This document shows, in pieces, positions 1 through 9,271 of a DNA stretch of 64,000 nucleotides. The notes beneath the pieces are model-generated. The model searched no databases. It was not told the DNA's origin and saw nothing but the letters and a program-made list of their open reading frames with translations. Within the stretch, counting starts at the first letter, position 1. The number at the start of each line of letters is the position of its first letter. Source of the DNA: Ignavibacteria bacterium (lineage in GTDB: Bacteria > Bacteroidota > Ignavibacteria > Tepidaquicellales > Tepidaquicellaceae); contig JABAQZ010000006.1 in assembly GCA_019187405.1 (NCBI GenBank), forward strand, positions 234,445-298,444. The letters run 5' to 3'. The translations under genes were made by a program, and so were the position numbers.

Positions 1-1250
<1,250 letters not shown>

Positions 1251-1332
1251 TTAGTAAAACAAAGACATAAATACGGACTGTGCGACTGACTGAAAAGTGA
1301 GATGAACAAAAAGTAAAAGAATGAAAATGTAA

Positions 1333-2394
1333 TTAATCCGTTATGCCGTCTTTTGTAATTTTAACTTTACTGATTGATTTTTTATTGAACTTAATTTTTA
1401 CGTTATTTATGAAAGCAGTAAATGCTTCCGTATTGCCTGATGAAATATGAAAAAACCTTGCGGCATTGAACGTGCCGGTTTCTCCTTCATCAAAAGTAAT
1501 CTTTTCCGGATTGGAATAATTTACTGAATCAGAGGAAATATAGACCGAGCCTCTCGAAGTCGATTTTATTGTAAGTACAATTGAATCGGCGGTAAGTTTG
1601 GAAAGCTCCTGCGCTTTTTTTATAGAATCATTTATTTCTTCCGGAGTTTTTTTACCAAGTATTTTTTTCTCCTGCTCCTGCACAACTTCATCAAAATTCT
1701 GCCTGACAATTTCCGGAGAATCCGACTTTCCTTTAATAAATAAAATATTGATCAGTGCATAAAGTCCCAATAAAACAAGTAAAATAAAAATAATTCCAAA
1801 TACATTTTTTACAACGGGCGACGAAAAGAATGATGATCCGGATTTTGTATTTTGTATTTCGGAAACCGGTTTAATAGATTGTTTTGAATCATTTGGATTA
1901 ATGGAGACTCTGTTCTCATGTTTAGAGGAAATTTTTGTCTGATCGGTGATTGAATTATCCGAATCAAGATTTGAAGAATCAGGGCTTTTTTCAATTTCAT
2001 CCGCAGTCTTTTTTTCCCGAATAATCTTTTTCGGAGATTCTACAATTTCCTTGAGTTTATCTTTTAGAGTAGGTTTGCCGGATTTTTCGGCATCCTTTTC
2101 GGAGGATCCGGTCTCATCAGATTTTTCTTCTTCTTTAAAGAAAAACTTTTGTTTGTATTTTCCGCTGCGCGCAAGATCGTAATCAAATAAAACTTCTTCA
2201 ACATCAAGATCAAGAGCTGATATGTATTGCTTCAAAAAAGCTCTTATGTATGTTTGCGGCTGAAAAGAGTAATCGGCATTTTCAAGTGATTCAAGAACTG
2301 AAATGTTAAGTCTTGTTTTAATGGAAATATCTCTGAGCGAAATGTTTTTTTCTTCTCTGATATGTTTTAAGTCTCTTGCAAAAGCTTTAATCAT
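1333..2394 (-). CDS. RodZ-like helix-turn-helix membrane protein
   Basis: A 353-residue protein with an N-terminal RodZ-type helix-turn-helix domain (HTH_25, residues 1-75), a low-complexity Ser/Lys/Asp-rich cytoplasmic linker (about 85-190), one transmembrane segment (about 197-220) and a C-terminal DUF4115-like beta domain (about 265-350). This is the RodZ layout, in which the HTH contacts MreB and helps maintain rod shape, with the C-terminus in the periplasm. The linker is long compared with enterobacterial RodZ. It lies about 100 bp upstream of ligA in the same direction and could share its transcript. The architecture is clear; the MreB role is inferred from the family. Confidence 0.8.
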   Translation of the reverse strand: MIKAFARDLKHIREEKNISLRDISIKTRLNISVLESLENADYSFQPQTYIRAFLKQYISALDLDVEEVLFDYDLARSGKYKQKFFFKEEEKSDETGSSEKDAEKSGKPTLKDKLKEIVESPKKIIREKKTADEIEKSPDSSNLDSDNSITDQTKISSKHENRVSINPNDSKQSIKPVSEIQNTKSGSSFFSSPVVKNVFGIIFILLVLLGLYALINILFIKGKSDSPEIVRQNFDEVVQEQEKKILGKKTPEEINDSIKKAQELSKLTADSIVLTIKSTSRGSVYISSDSVNYSNPEKITFDEGETGTFNAARFFHISSGNTEAFTAFINNVKIKFNKKSISKVKITKDGITD

Positions 2395-2503
2395 CTTAAT
2401 CTGTTTTATTTATAAATTATTACAATTAAATAAAATTTTAAAGTTAAATTTTAGATGAATACTATTTAACGCCTGTAAACTGCTGATCGGGAATTAGACT
2501 ACA

Positions 2504-2525
2504 CTCTCAATCAGGAAATTGGGAG
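2504..2525. repeat. CTCCCAATC-type palindrome, left flank of the 56-bp array
   Basis: An imperfect copy (CTCTCAATC...ATTGGGAG) of a 22-bp palindrome seen again at 3539, 4905 and 5010. It is followed directly by GCGAGATGAAAA, which runs without a break into the first 56-bp unit. Confidence 0.75.
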
Positions 2526-3522
2526 CGAGATGAAAAATATTCCGTAGCGCAGGCTATTAGCCTGCGGAATTACAGACTAAGCAAGATGAAAAATATTCCG
2601 TAGCGCAGGCTATTTGCCTGCGGAATTAAAAACTAAGCAAGATGAAAAATATTCCGTAGCGCAGGCTATTAGCCTGCGGAATTACAGACTACGCAAGATG
2701 AAAAATATTCCGTAGCGCAGGCTATTAGCCTGCGGAATTACAGACTACGCAAGATGAAAAATATTTCGCAGCGCAGGCTATTTGCCTGCGGAATTACAGA
2801 CTAAGCAAGATGAAAAATATTCCGTAGCGCAGGCTATTTGCCTGCGGAATTACAGATTAAGCAAGATGAAAAATATTTCGCAGCGCAGGCTATTTGCCTG
2901 CGGAATTACAGACTACGCAAGATGAAAAATATTTCGCAGCGCAGGCTATTTGCCTGCGGAATTACAGACTAAGCAAGATGAAAAATATTCCGTAGCGCAG
3001 GCTATTAGCCTGCGGAATTAAAAACTAAGCAAGATGAAAAATATTCCGTAGCGCAGGCTATTAGCCTGCGGAATTAAAAACTAAGCAAGATGAAAAATAT
3101 TCCGTAGCGCAGGCTATTTGCCTGCGGAATTACAGATTAAGCAAGATGAAAAATATTTCGCAGCGCAGGCTATTTGCCTGCGGAATTACAGACTACGCAA
3201 GATGATAAATATTTCGCAGCGCAGGCTATTTGCCTGCGGAATTACAGACTAAGCAAGATGAAAAATATTCCGTAGCGCAGGCTATTAGCCTGCGGAATTA
3301 AAAACTAAGCAAGATGAAAAATATTCCGTAGCGCAGGCTATTAGCCTGCGGAATTAAAAACTAAGCAAGATGAAAAATATTCCGTAGCGCAGGCTATTAG
3401 CCTGCGGAATTACAGACTAAGCAAGATGAAAAATATTTCGCAGCGCAGGCTATTAGCCTGCGGAATTAAAAACTAAGCAAGATGAAAAATATTCCGTAGC
3501 GCAGGCTATTAGCCTGCGGAAT
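2526..3522. repeat. Tandem array of 18 palindromic 56-bp units
   Basis: Eighteen copies of a 56-bp unit in perfect register: the core GCAGGCT recurs every 56 bases from 2549 to 3501 with no indel. Each unit has a hairpin core (CGCAGGCT, loop ATT, AGCCTGCG) within CCGTAG...CGGAATTA, joined by CAGACTAAGCAAGATGAAAA linkers. Variants are confined to a few positions: TTCCGTAG or TTTCGCAG, CTATTAGC or CTATTTGC, ACAGACTA or AAAAACTA, and TAAGC or TACGC. The unit contains stops on both strands, and 56 is not a multiple of 3, so no frame stays open. It is not a CRISPR array because there are no unique spacers. Function is unknown; it may be an expanded REP-like palindrome. Confidence 0.95.
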
Positions 3523-3538
3523 TTGGATGCAGACTATA

Positions 3539-3560
3539 CTCCCAATCGGGAGATTGGGAG
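3539..3560. repeat. CTCCCAATC palindrome, right flank of the 56-bp array
   Basis: Perfect 9-bp arms (CTCCCAATC, then GATTGGGAG) around a short GGGA loop, followed by CGAGGGGAAAA. It mirrors the copy on the left side of the array, so the array sits between two copies of a different palindrome family. Confidence 0.85.
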
Positions 3561-3607
3561 CGAGGGGAAAATTCATCAGGGAGTAATTATATAATAAATT
3601 AGACTGC

Positions 3608-3826
3608 TTAAATATTTGATATCAGAGCATCACTTCCATCTATTATTTCATCACCATTCAAATCTGTTCGTAAATATCCCGTTGAGAATATTGCCGCGTC
3701 GTTATCAATAAATAAACCATCAGGACTATTAATTGCTCCATCTTGATTAACATCTCCTGAAAAAAATGCAAACCTTAAAGGTGAAGAATCTATTGTAATG
3801 TTCCATTTTTCTCTTTGAAGATAACA
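3608..3826 (-). pseudogene. Relic of a dockerin-repeat secreted protein (C-terminal fragment)
   Basis: The minus strand encodes an open C-terminal fragment of about 70 residues ending at TAA 3608-3610. It contains FSGDVNQDGAINSPD, then TDLNGDEIIDGSDA, two calcium-loop-like dockerin segments. It closely matches the tail of the intact protein at 32767-33999 (YSGDVNQDGIIDGID and PDVNGDEIVDGSDM). Two in-frame stops lie immediately upstream near 3830 and there is no start codon or export signal, so it is a truncated remnant. Directly upstream on the same strand is the AbrB/PIN pair. Confidence 0.75.
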
Positions 3827-3873
3827 CTATTAAAAATTTTATACAGTAATTCAGATTTATCATTCATAAGAAT

Positions 3874-4272
3874 TTATAACCAATGGATTTTGATCTTGTT
3901 TTCTAGCAATTTGAATTCCATATCACCGGTCACAAGTGTTGCCTTTCTTTGCTCCGTTAGTGCGGCAGCAAATGCATTTGCATATGAAATTTTATTAAAA
4001 GCTTTATACTTTGCTGCCAATAGAGTTATTTCTTTGTTAGCTTCAATTATCGAAATGGGATATTTTGAAATTACAGATCGGTAGAGTTCTGTTCTTTCTT
4101 TTCCGCCTACCCTTAATCCTATATAATACATCTCTCCCCAATTAATAACTGATAAGAAAATTTCTACCTCATAAAAGGAAGCTTTTTTTAAAAGATCTTT
4201 GACAAAAATACCTGATTTTTCTCCTTCACAATAAGCTAATAATGCATAACTATCCAATACAAATTTCTTCAT
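3874..4272 (-). CDS. PIN-domain (VapC-like) toxin
   Basis: A 132-residue PIN-domain protein of the VapC type; family members are metal-dependent endoribonucleases that cleave RNA until neutralised by the partner antitoxin. Acidic residues are visible at Asp7 (VLDSYALLAY), Glu47 (NWGEMYY) and Asp117 (TLVTGDMEF). The normally conserved Asp of the LxYADAFAAA helix is Asn99 here (ISYANAFAAA), which may weaken metal binding. Its start overlaps the end of the AbrB antitoxin gene by 4 bp, as is typical of coupled toxin-antitoxin genes. Family is secure; catalytic activity is doubtful. Confidence 0.85.
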   Translation of the reverse strand: MKKFVLDSYALLAYCEGEKSGIFVKDLLKKASFYEVEIFLSVINWGEMYYIGLRVGGKERTELYRSVISKYPISIIEANKEITLLAAKYKAFNKISYANAFAAALTEQRKATLVTGDMEFKLLENKIKIHWL

Positions 4273-4499
4273 AATTCCCTTTCATGTTTTTTTTCATTCA
4301 GTAATGCTTTTAACAATTTTCCTTTTGTCCCGAGAAAACCAAAATTAGATTCAATCATTTCAGGGGTTACCGGTATCATTTTTATTTCCTTTCCCTCATC
4401 TGTAAAATGAATTGTTGTTCCGCTTTTTATTCCATATTTCTTCCTGATTCTTGAAGGAATGACTATCTGTCCCTTTGCTGTAACTGTAGAAGTTTCCAT
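4269..4499 (-). CDS. AbrB/SpoVT-type antitoxin
   Basis: A 76-residue protein with an N-terminal swapped-hairpin AbrB domain (TVTAKGQIVIPSRIRKKYGI, residues 5-24), the DNA-binding half of many VapB and MazE-like antitoxins. The C-terminal 30 residues (from about GFLGTKGKLLKALL) are charged and would be the toxin-binding tail. It is the first gene of the pair and probably autoregulates it with the PIN toxin, whose ATG overlaps the stop by 4 bp. The function is inferred from family and arrangement. Confidence 0.85.
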   Translation of the reverse strand: METSTVTAKGQIVIPSRIRKKYGIKSGTTIHFTDEGKEIKMIPVTPEMIESNFGFLGTKGKLLKALLNEKKHEREL

Positions 4500-4636
4500 T
4501 ATTATAATTGTTATACTTTTTAGTTCAAGTTAGTATTTTATAAAAAGTAAGTCAAGAATAATTTATTCCTACTTTATATTTCGCATTGCCTCATAATTAA
4601 TGTTACCGCAGATAAAGTACAAAAACAGTAATAATT

Positions 4637-4804
4637 ATGAGTAAAAAATCAACAGTAGAATATCTTCAAAAGATTATTGAAAGATTTAATAAAGGCGGAA
4701 AAGAAGAGAAGAAAATAATATTTGATGAGTTTTATACTGATTGCAGTAATTATAGAAATTACGAGATAAAACTGTTGAATAAATCTCCATTACAGGAACT
4801 TTGA
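4637..4804 (+). pseudogene. Fragment of an IS transposase (N-terminal helix-turn-helix part)
   Basis: A 55-codon ORF starting at ATG 4637 and ending at TGA 4802-4804. Its sequence (STVEYLQKIIERFNKGGKEE, then IFDEFYTDC, then NYEIKLLNK) resembles the N-terminus of long integrase-type transposases with a YL..I..RY..A.R..K..ILDEF pattern. The DDE catalytic part is absent, and the ORF runs into palindromic repeats. Most likely it is the stub of a decayed insertion sequence; it could instead be a short intact gene of unknown role. The assignment rests on recalled family pattern only. Confidence 0.5.
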
Positions 4805-4874
4805 ACAACGTTCATAATCAGCGTTTGAAATGAGGAGAAGCGGGAGATTAGGAGCGAGATGAAGGATGTAGATG

Positions 4875-5050
4875 ATTGTTACTTATATGTAAATGCAGAC
4901 AACGCTCCCAATCGGAAGATTGGGAGCGAGGTGAAACGTCGATTGGGAGAGAGGTGAATTGCAATTAAGGGTTTGGAGGATTGTTACTTATATGTAAATG
5001 CAGACAACGCTCCCAATCGGGCGATTGGGAGCGAGATGAAATATCGACTG
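4875..5050. repeat. Duplicated module with CTCCCAATC palindromes
   Basis: A segment of about 70 bp beginning ATTGTTACTTATATGTAAAT occurs at 4875 and again at 4980, 105 bp apart. Each copy carries AATGCAGACAACG and a perfect 9-bp-arm palindrome (4905-4926 and 5010-5031) followed by GCGAG(A/G)TGAAA. Half-copies of the palindrome (GATTGGGAG or GGGAGATTAGGAG) lie at about 4849 and 4941. The segment 4805-5207 holds nothing else recognisable; the ORF that can be read through it is made of repeat sequence. Confidence 0.85.
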
Positions 5051-5207
5051 GTATTATTATTTTTTCAACGGAGCGCTAATGAGCAAGATAAAGGAGAACA
5101 TTTATCCCAAAAACAGTTGATTTTGCAGGTTTCTACAATACCATTTGCTTTGAAACTCTTATCAATAAACTGTATTTTATGAAAATTTTAAATCTAAAAA
5201 CCAATTA

Positions 5208-6257
5208 ATGACAAAGACAATCAAAAAAGGATTAGCTGTATTTTTATGCATGACAATTGTATTAATTTCCGGATGTGGTGAGAAAAATGAAAATAAGGAC
5301 GGCAAAAGCAAAAAGGAAGTATCGAGTTCGGTCAATTCGGATTTAATAAAAAAAGATGAAAAAGGTACGCGTATTTCTCTGGTAGTAAAACCGAAAAAAG
5401 GTGAAGTGTTTAAATACAAAATGAATGCAAAAACTACTTCAAAAGAAAAAGGTCCGATGACCGAAGAAAAAGAAGTAACTTCTACACAGGATATATTTTA
5501 TTATTACACAGAGGAAGTTAACGATATTAGTTCGACGGGAATAATTACATACAAAATTAAATTTGACAGCATAAGCATTATGTCAACGGTTTCGACAAGT
5601 GATTCTTCTTTGAGTCTGAAATATAATTCAAATGTCAAAGACTCGGTATATTCAAAGCCGGATTTCATACAGTATAATTCCATAATGAACGAAGAGTTTT
5701 ATGCAAGAGTATCGCAGACAGGGGAGATTTCGGAAATTTACGGCATGGAAAATATTTATGAAAATATGTTTAAATCGCTTGGCGATACGCTGACAAAAGA
5801 GCAGAAAGAGTCTCTGAAAGAATCATTCGGAAATGATGCCGTAAAAGCGGTGCTTCAGCAGCAGTTTCAGATGTTCCCCGAAAACGAAGTATATCAGGAT
5901 TCCACTTGGACAAGATCTTATGAAACGCAGATATTGATTTTCCCTGTTAAAAATATTCTTTCTTACAAAATCAAAGAAATCAAAGATGAAAATAACCAGA
6001 TTACACTTGCAATAGAAGCTGAACTTGCAGTTGAATTTATTGAAAAAGAGCTGAAGGATAAATCGATGAATTACAAGGTAGAGGATTCAAAAACCGGAGG
6101 AAAGGGTAACATCAATTTTAATATTTCAAAAGGATGCGTAACTAAAAAGGAGACTAACACAAACATTGACCTTAACATGAAGATCTCGGCAGGAGGACAG
6201 TCGGTAAAAACGTTTCAGAATGTGATGACAGAACTCAAAGTAGAGCTGCTTCAATGA
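5208..6257 (+). CDS. Putative lipoprotein (DUF6263-like)
   Basis: A 349-residue protein with a lipoprotein signal peptide (basic start, hydrophobic stretch 8-21, lipobox ISGC with Cys23), so it is probably anchored in the outer or inner membrane. The mature part begins with a Lys/Ser-rich linker, then a mainly beta domain of about 280 residues containing an LVVKPKKGEVFKYKM opening. This resembles the DUF6263 lipoproteins of Bacteroidota; no catalytic motif is visible. It lies 43 bp upstream of upp but has no clear functional link to it. Function unknown. Confidence 0.75.
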   Translation: MTKTIKKGLAVFLCMTIVLISGCGEKNENKDGKSKKEVSSSVNSDLIKKDEKGTRISLVVKPKKGEVFKYKMNAKTTSKEKGPMTEEKEVTSTQDIFYYYTEEVNDISSTGIITYKIKFDSISIMSTVSTSDSSLSLKYNSNVKDSVYSKPDFIQYNSIMNEEFYARVSQTGEISEIYGMENIYENMFKSLGDTLTKEQKESLKESFGNDAVKAVLQQQFQMFPENEVYQDSTWTRSYETQILIFPVKNILSYKIKEIKDENNQITLAIEAELAVEFIEKELKDKSMNYKVEDSKTGGKGNINFNISKGCVTKKETNTNIDLNMKISAGGQSVKTFQNVMTELKVELLQ

Positions 6258-6300
6258 TAATAACAATATGTGAAATTACACCAGAAGAAAGAATTAAATC

Positions 6301-6945
6301 ATGAGAAACTTAAGAATAATAAATCATCCTCTGCTGAAGCATTATCTTTCGATAATAAGAGATAAAAAAACGGAGCAAATCCTTTTTAAAAATTCTCTCG
6401 ACAAAATATCGTATTTGCTTGCGGCTGAAGTTTACGGAACTCTGAATACCGAATCCAAATCAGTAGATACTCCTTTTAAAAAAATAAAAGGAACAAAGAT
6501 AAAGGACAAAGTTATCATACTGCCGATACTCCGCGCGGGACTCGGATTGACTAACGGTTTCATTGAATTATATCCGGAGGTTATTACAAGCCACATAGGA
6601 ATTTTCCGAGACGAGGAATCACTGAAGCCGGTACATTATTATTTCAGATTCCCAAAGCTGAAAGACAAAAGCAATGTATGCGTTATCATACTCGATCCGA
6701 TGATTGCTACCGGAGGCAGTGCTTTATTTACGATAGAATATCTGCTTAACATGGGAATCAAAAAAATAAAATTGGTTTCAGTATTGAGCGCTCCGGAGGG
6801 AATAGAAAACATTGACAAGAGATTCAACAAGACAGAGAAAAGAAATATTGAGATATTTACATGTGCAGTTGACGAAAAACTGAATAATAAAGGATACATA
6901 GTGCCCGGACTCGGAGATGCAGGAGACAGATTGTTTGGGACCTGA
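6301..6945 (+). CDS. upp: Uracil phosphoribosyltransferase
   Basis: Converts uracil and PRPP to UMP in cytosolic pyrimidine salvage. The 214-residue length is normal. The PRPP-binding loop is visible as LDPMIATGGSA (about residues 131-141), preceded by ILPILRAG (about 73-80). The C-terminal uracil-binding segment is GYIVPGLGDAGDRLFGT. It starts at ATG 6301 without an evident ribosome binding site. The downstream (p)ppGpp enzyme gene follows after about 100 bp on the same strand, so nucleotide metabolism genes are neighbours here. Confidence 0.97.
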   Translation: MRNLRIINHPLLKHYLSIIRDKKTEQILFKNSLDKISYLLAAEVYGTLNTESKSVDTPFKKIKGTKIKDKVIILPILRAGLGLTNGFIELYPEVITSHIGIFRDEESLKPVHYYFRFPKLKDKSNVCVIILDPMIATGGSALFTIEYLLNMGIKKIKLVSVLSAPEGIENIDKRFNKTEKRNIEIFTCAVDEKLNNKGYIVPGLGDAGDRLFGT

Positions 6946-7051
6946 TTTTTAAAATATGAATGCTGTTATGATTTATGAATTTTATATAGACGAAATAGTT
7001 GGAAATACAGTAAATCAAATTATGAACAGAAGTATCAATGGGAAATAGATT

Positions 7052-9271
7052 ATGTTTAGCACATTTTACAAAAAGAAACTTGAGGAACTGCTATATCATT
7101 GTCACAGGAATCTGCCTTCAAATCTGTCCGATGACAAGATCATTTCAAAAGCATTTAAATTTGCCTATGAGGCGCACAAAAATGATAAGCGCGCTTCGGG
7201 CGAGCCGTTTATATCTCATCCGTACGACGTCGCTTTAATACTTGCGAAAGAAATTCCGCTTGATTCCGTATCAATTGCTGCTGCGCTTCTGCATGACGTC
7301 GTGGAAGACACTCCGTACACGCTTAAGGATGTGAAAGCTGAATTCGGCAATGAAGTTGCGGAGATTGTCAACGGTGTAACAAAGATTGAAGGAATGTTTG
7401 AAAATTATGAGATCAAGCAAATGGAGTCTTACAGAAAGATGCTTCTTTCTATGACTTCAGATATAAGGGTTATTCTGATTAAATTTGCCGACAGACTTCA
7501 TAACTTACGAACACTTGAATTTCTTTCTACCACAAAACAAATCCGGCTCGCGCAGGAAACTCTGGAAATATTTGCACCGCTTGCCCACAGATTCGGGCTG
7601 TCTGCGGTAAAGAGCGAGCTCGAGGATCTGTCATTTAAGTACCTTGACAGGAAAGCTTACGACGTAATTGCAAAAAACCTTAAAGAGAAAAAAAGAGAAA
7701 GAGAAAAGTTTATTAAGAATTTTATCCAGCCGATAAAAGAAAAGCTTACGGAAGCCGGATTTAAATTTGAAATATACGGAAGAGCAAAACATATTTACAG
7801 CATAAACAAAAAACTTATCAGCAGGAATAAAAAGTTTGACGAACTATATGATCTATTTGCAATAAGAATAATACTCGATACCAAAAATACAAACGACTGT
7901 TACTCCGTATTTGGAATCTGCTCGCAGAATTATTTACCCGTTCCTGAAAGATTCAAGGATTACATTTCGCTTCCAAAACAGAATAATTATCAATCTATTC
8001 ATACGACACTTTTAAGCAAAGACGGCAAAATGGTTGAAGTGCAGATAAGAACGCGCGACATGCATGAAATTGCCGAAAAAGGAATTGCAGCACATTGGAA
8101 GTATAAAGAAAACAGCCAGCATCATGACACAAATCTCGACAATTGGATGAAAAAAATTAGAGAATCTCTTGAGTCAACAGGCAGTGAAGAAACGACCTCG
8201 CAGGTTTTGGAAAATTTTAAACTGGATTTATATCAAAACGAAATATATTGTTTTACTCCAAAAGGCGAATTGAGAATACTTCCTGCAGGAGCTACGGCTG
8301 TTGATTTTGCCTTTGAGATTCATACTCAGATCGGACTTAAATGCATTGGCGCTAAGGTAAACGGCAAGATTGTTAATCTTGAAACCCCGCTAAAAAGCGG
8401 CGACCAGATTGAAATTTTCACATCAAAAAGTCAGACACCGAAACTTGACTGGGATAAATTTGTAGTTACTCGCAAAGCAAAAACCGACATAAGAAAATAT
8501 TTTAATACTGAAAGACGCAAACTCATTGCCGAAGGAAAGGAGCAAGTTGCAAAAAAACTTAAGAAGCATAAAATTAATTTGTCGGACGAAGAACTTTCAA
8601 GAATTATTCACAGACTTAAATACAAAGATACAGGACATTTTTATTATTCCGTTTCACAAGACAGTTCCAAACTGACAGCTCTGATAGATATACTTACAGA
8701 TAAAAATAAACTTCAGAATCTCGAGCAAAAACAATTGTCCGCCGAAGAATTAATGCCGGCGGGGACGGCTGATTTCAGTAAATTCGTAAAAGAAGCCAGA
8801 ACATCAAACAAAGGCATAAGCTTAGGAAACGGATTCGAAAATAACATTAACGGTCTTAAATATGATTTTGCAAAGTGCTGTAATCCGATTCCCGGCGATG
8901 ATGTGATCGGATTTATCAGCTTTGAAAAAGGTATAAGAATACACAGAAAGACATGTAAGAACATTGTGAATCTTTTTTTGAGAGAGCCGGAAAGAATTGT
9001 TCAGATAAACTGGAATGAAACCGGAGGTAGTGATTTCACGGTCGGTATTAAGATTATCGGCGAAGATAAACAAGGCATATTAACTCTTATCACAAAAACA
9101 ATTTCAAAAAATTTTAATTTAAATATTAGAAGTGTTGATATAAAAACAAAAAATTCCATGTTTGAAGGAATATTTATATTGAGTATTCAGAATTTAAACC
9201 AACTAAATCAAATAATAGAAAAAATAAACAGTATGGAAGGAGTATTCAGCGTTGAAAGGTATGAGAAATAA
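7052..9271 (+). CDS. Bifunctional (p)ppGpp synthetase/hydrolase (RelA/SpoT family)
   Basis: A 739-residue long RSH enzyme that makes and degrades the stringent-response alarmone. The HD hydrolase domain is intact (His56, HDVVED at 81-86). The synthetase domain is intact too: the GRAKHIYSINKK substrate segment, YDLFAIRII with its metal-binding Asp, and VEVQIRTRDMHEIAEKGIAAHW. A TGS domain (about 405-465), a helical and zinc-finger-like region (AKCCNPIPGD, about 608) and a C-terminal ACT domain (about 665-735) follow. With both active sites preserved it should be SpoT/Rel-like. The next gene starts inside its 3' end. Confidence 0.95.
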   Translation: MFSTFYKKKLEELLYHCHRNLPSNLSDDKIISKAFKFAYEAHKNDKRASGEPFISHPYDVALILAKEIPLDSVSIAAALLHDVVEDTPYTLKDVKAEFGNEVAEIVNGVTKIEGMFENYEIKQMESYRKMLLSMTSDIRVILIKFADRLHNLRTLEFLSTTKQIRLAQETLEIFAPLAHRFGLSAVKSELEDLSFKYLDRKAYDVIAKNLKEKKREREKFIKNFIQPIKEKLTEAGFKFEIYGRAKHIYSINKKLISRNKKFDELYDLFAIRIILDTKNTNDCYSVFGICSQNYLPVPERFKDYISLPKQNNYQSIHTTLLSKDGKMVEVQIRTRDMHEIAEKGIAAHWKYKENSQHHDTNLDNWMKKIRESLESTGSEETTSQVLENFKLDLYQNEIYCFTPKGELRILPAGATAVDFAFEIHTQIGLKCIGAKVNGKIVNLETPLKSGDQIEIFTSKSQTPKLDWDKFVVTRKAKTDIRKYFNTERRKLIAEGKEQVAKKLKKHKINLSDEELSRIIHRLKYKDTGHFYYSVSQDSSKLTALIDILTDKNKLQNLEQKQLSAEELMPAGTADFSKFVKEARTSNKGISLGNGFENNINGLKYDFAKCCNPIPGDDVIGFISFEKGIRIHRKTCKNIVNLFLREPERIVQINWNETGGSDFTVGIKIIGEDKQGILTLITKTISKNFNLNIRSVDIKTKNSMFEGIFILSIQNLNQLNQIIEKINSMEGVFSVERYEK

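Noticed and set aside
2526-3522. CRISPR array or repeat-protein gene
   Set aside because: The whole 56-bp unit is conserved, so there are no spacers. Stops (TAG, TAA) in every unit and a period not divisible by 3 close all six frames.
4973-5182. 69-codon ORF
   Set aside because: It is read through the CTCCCAATC repeats and has no recognisable family features.
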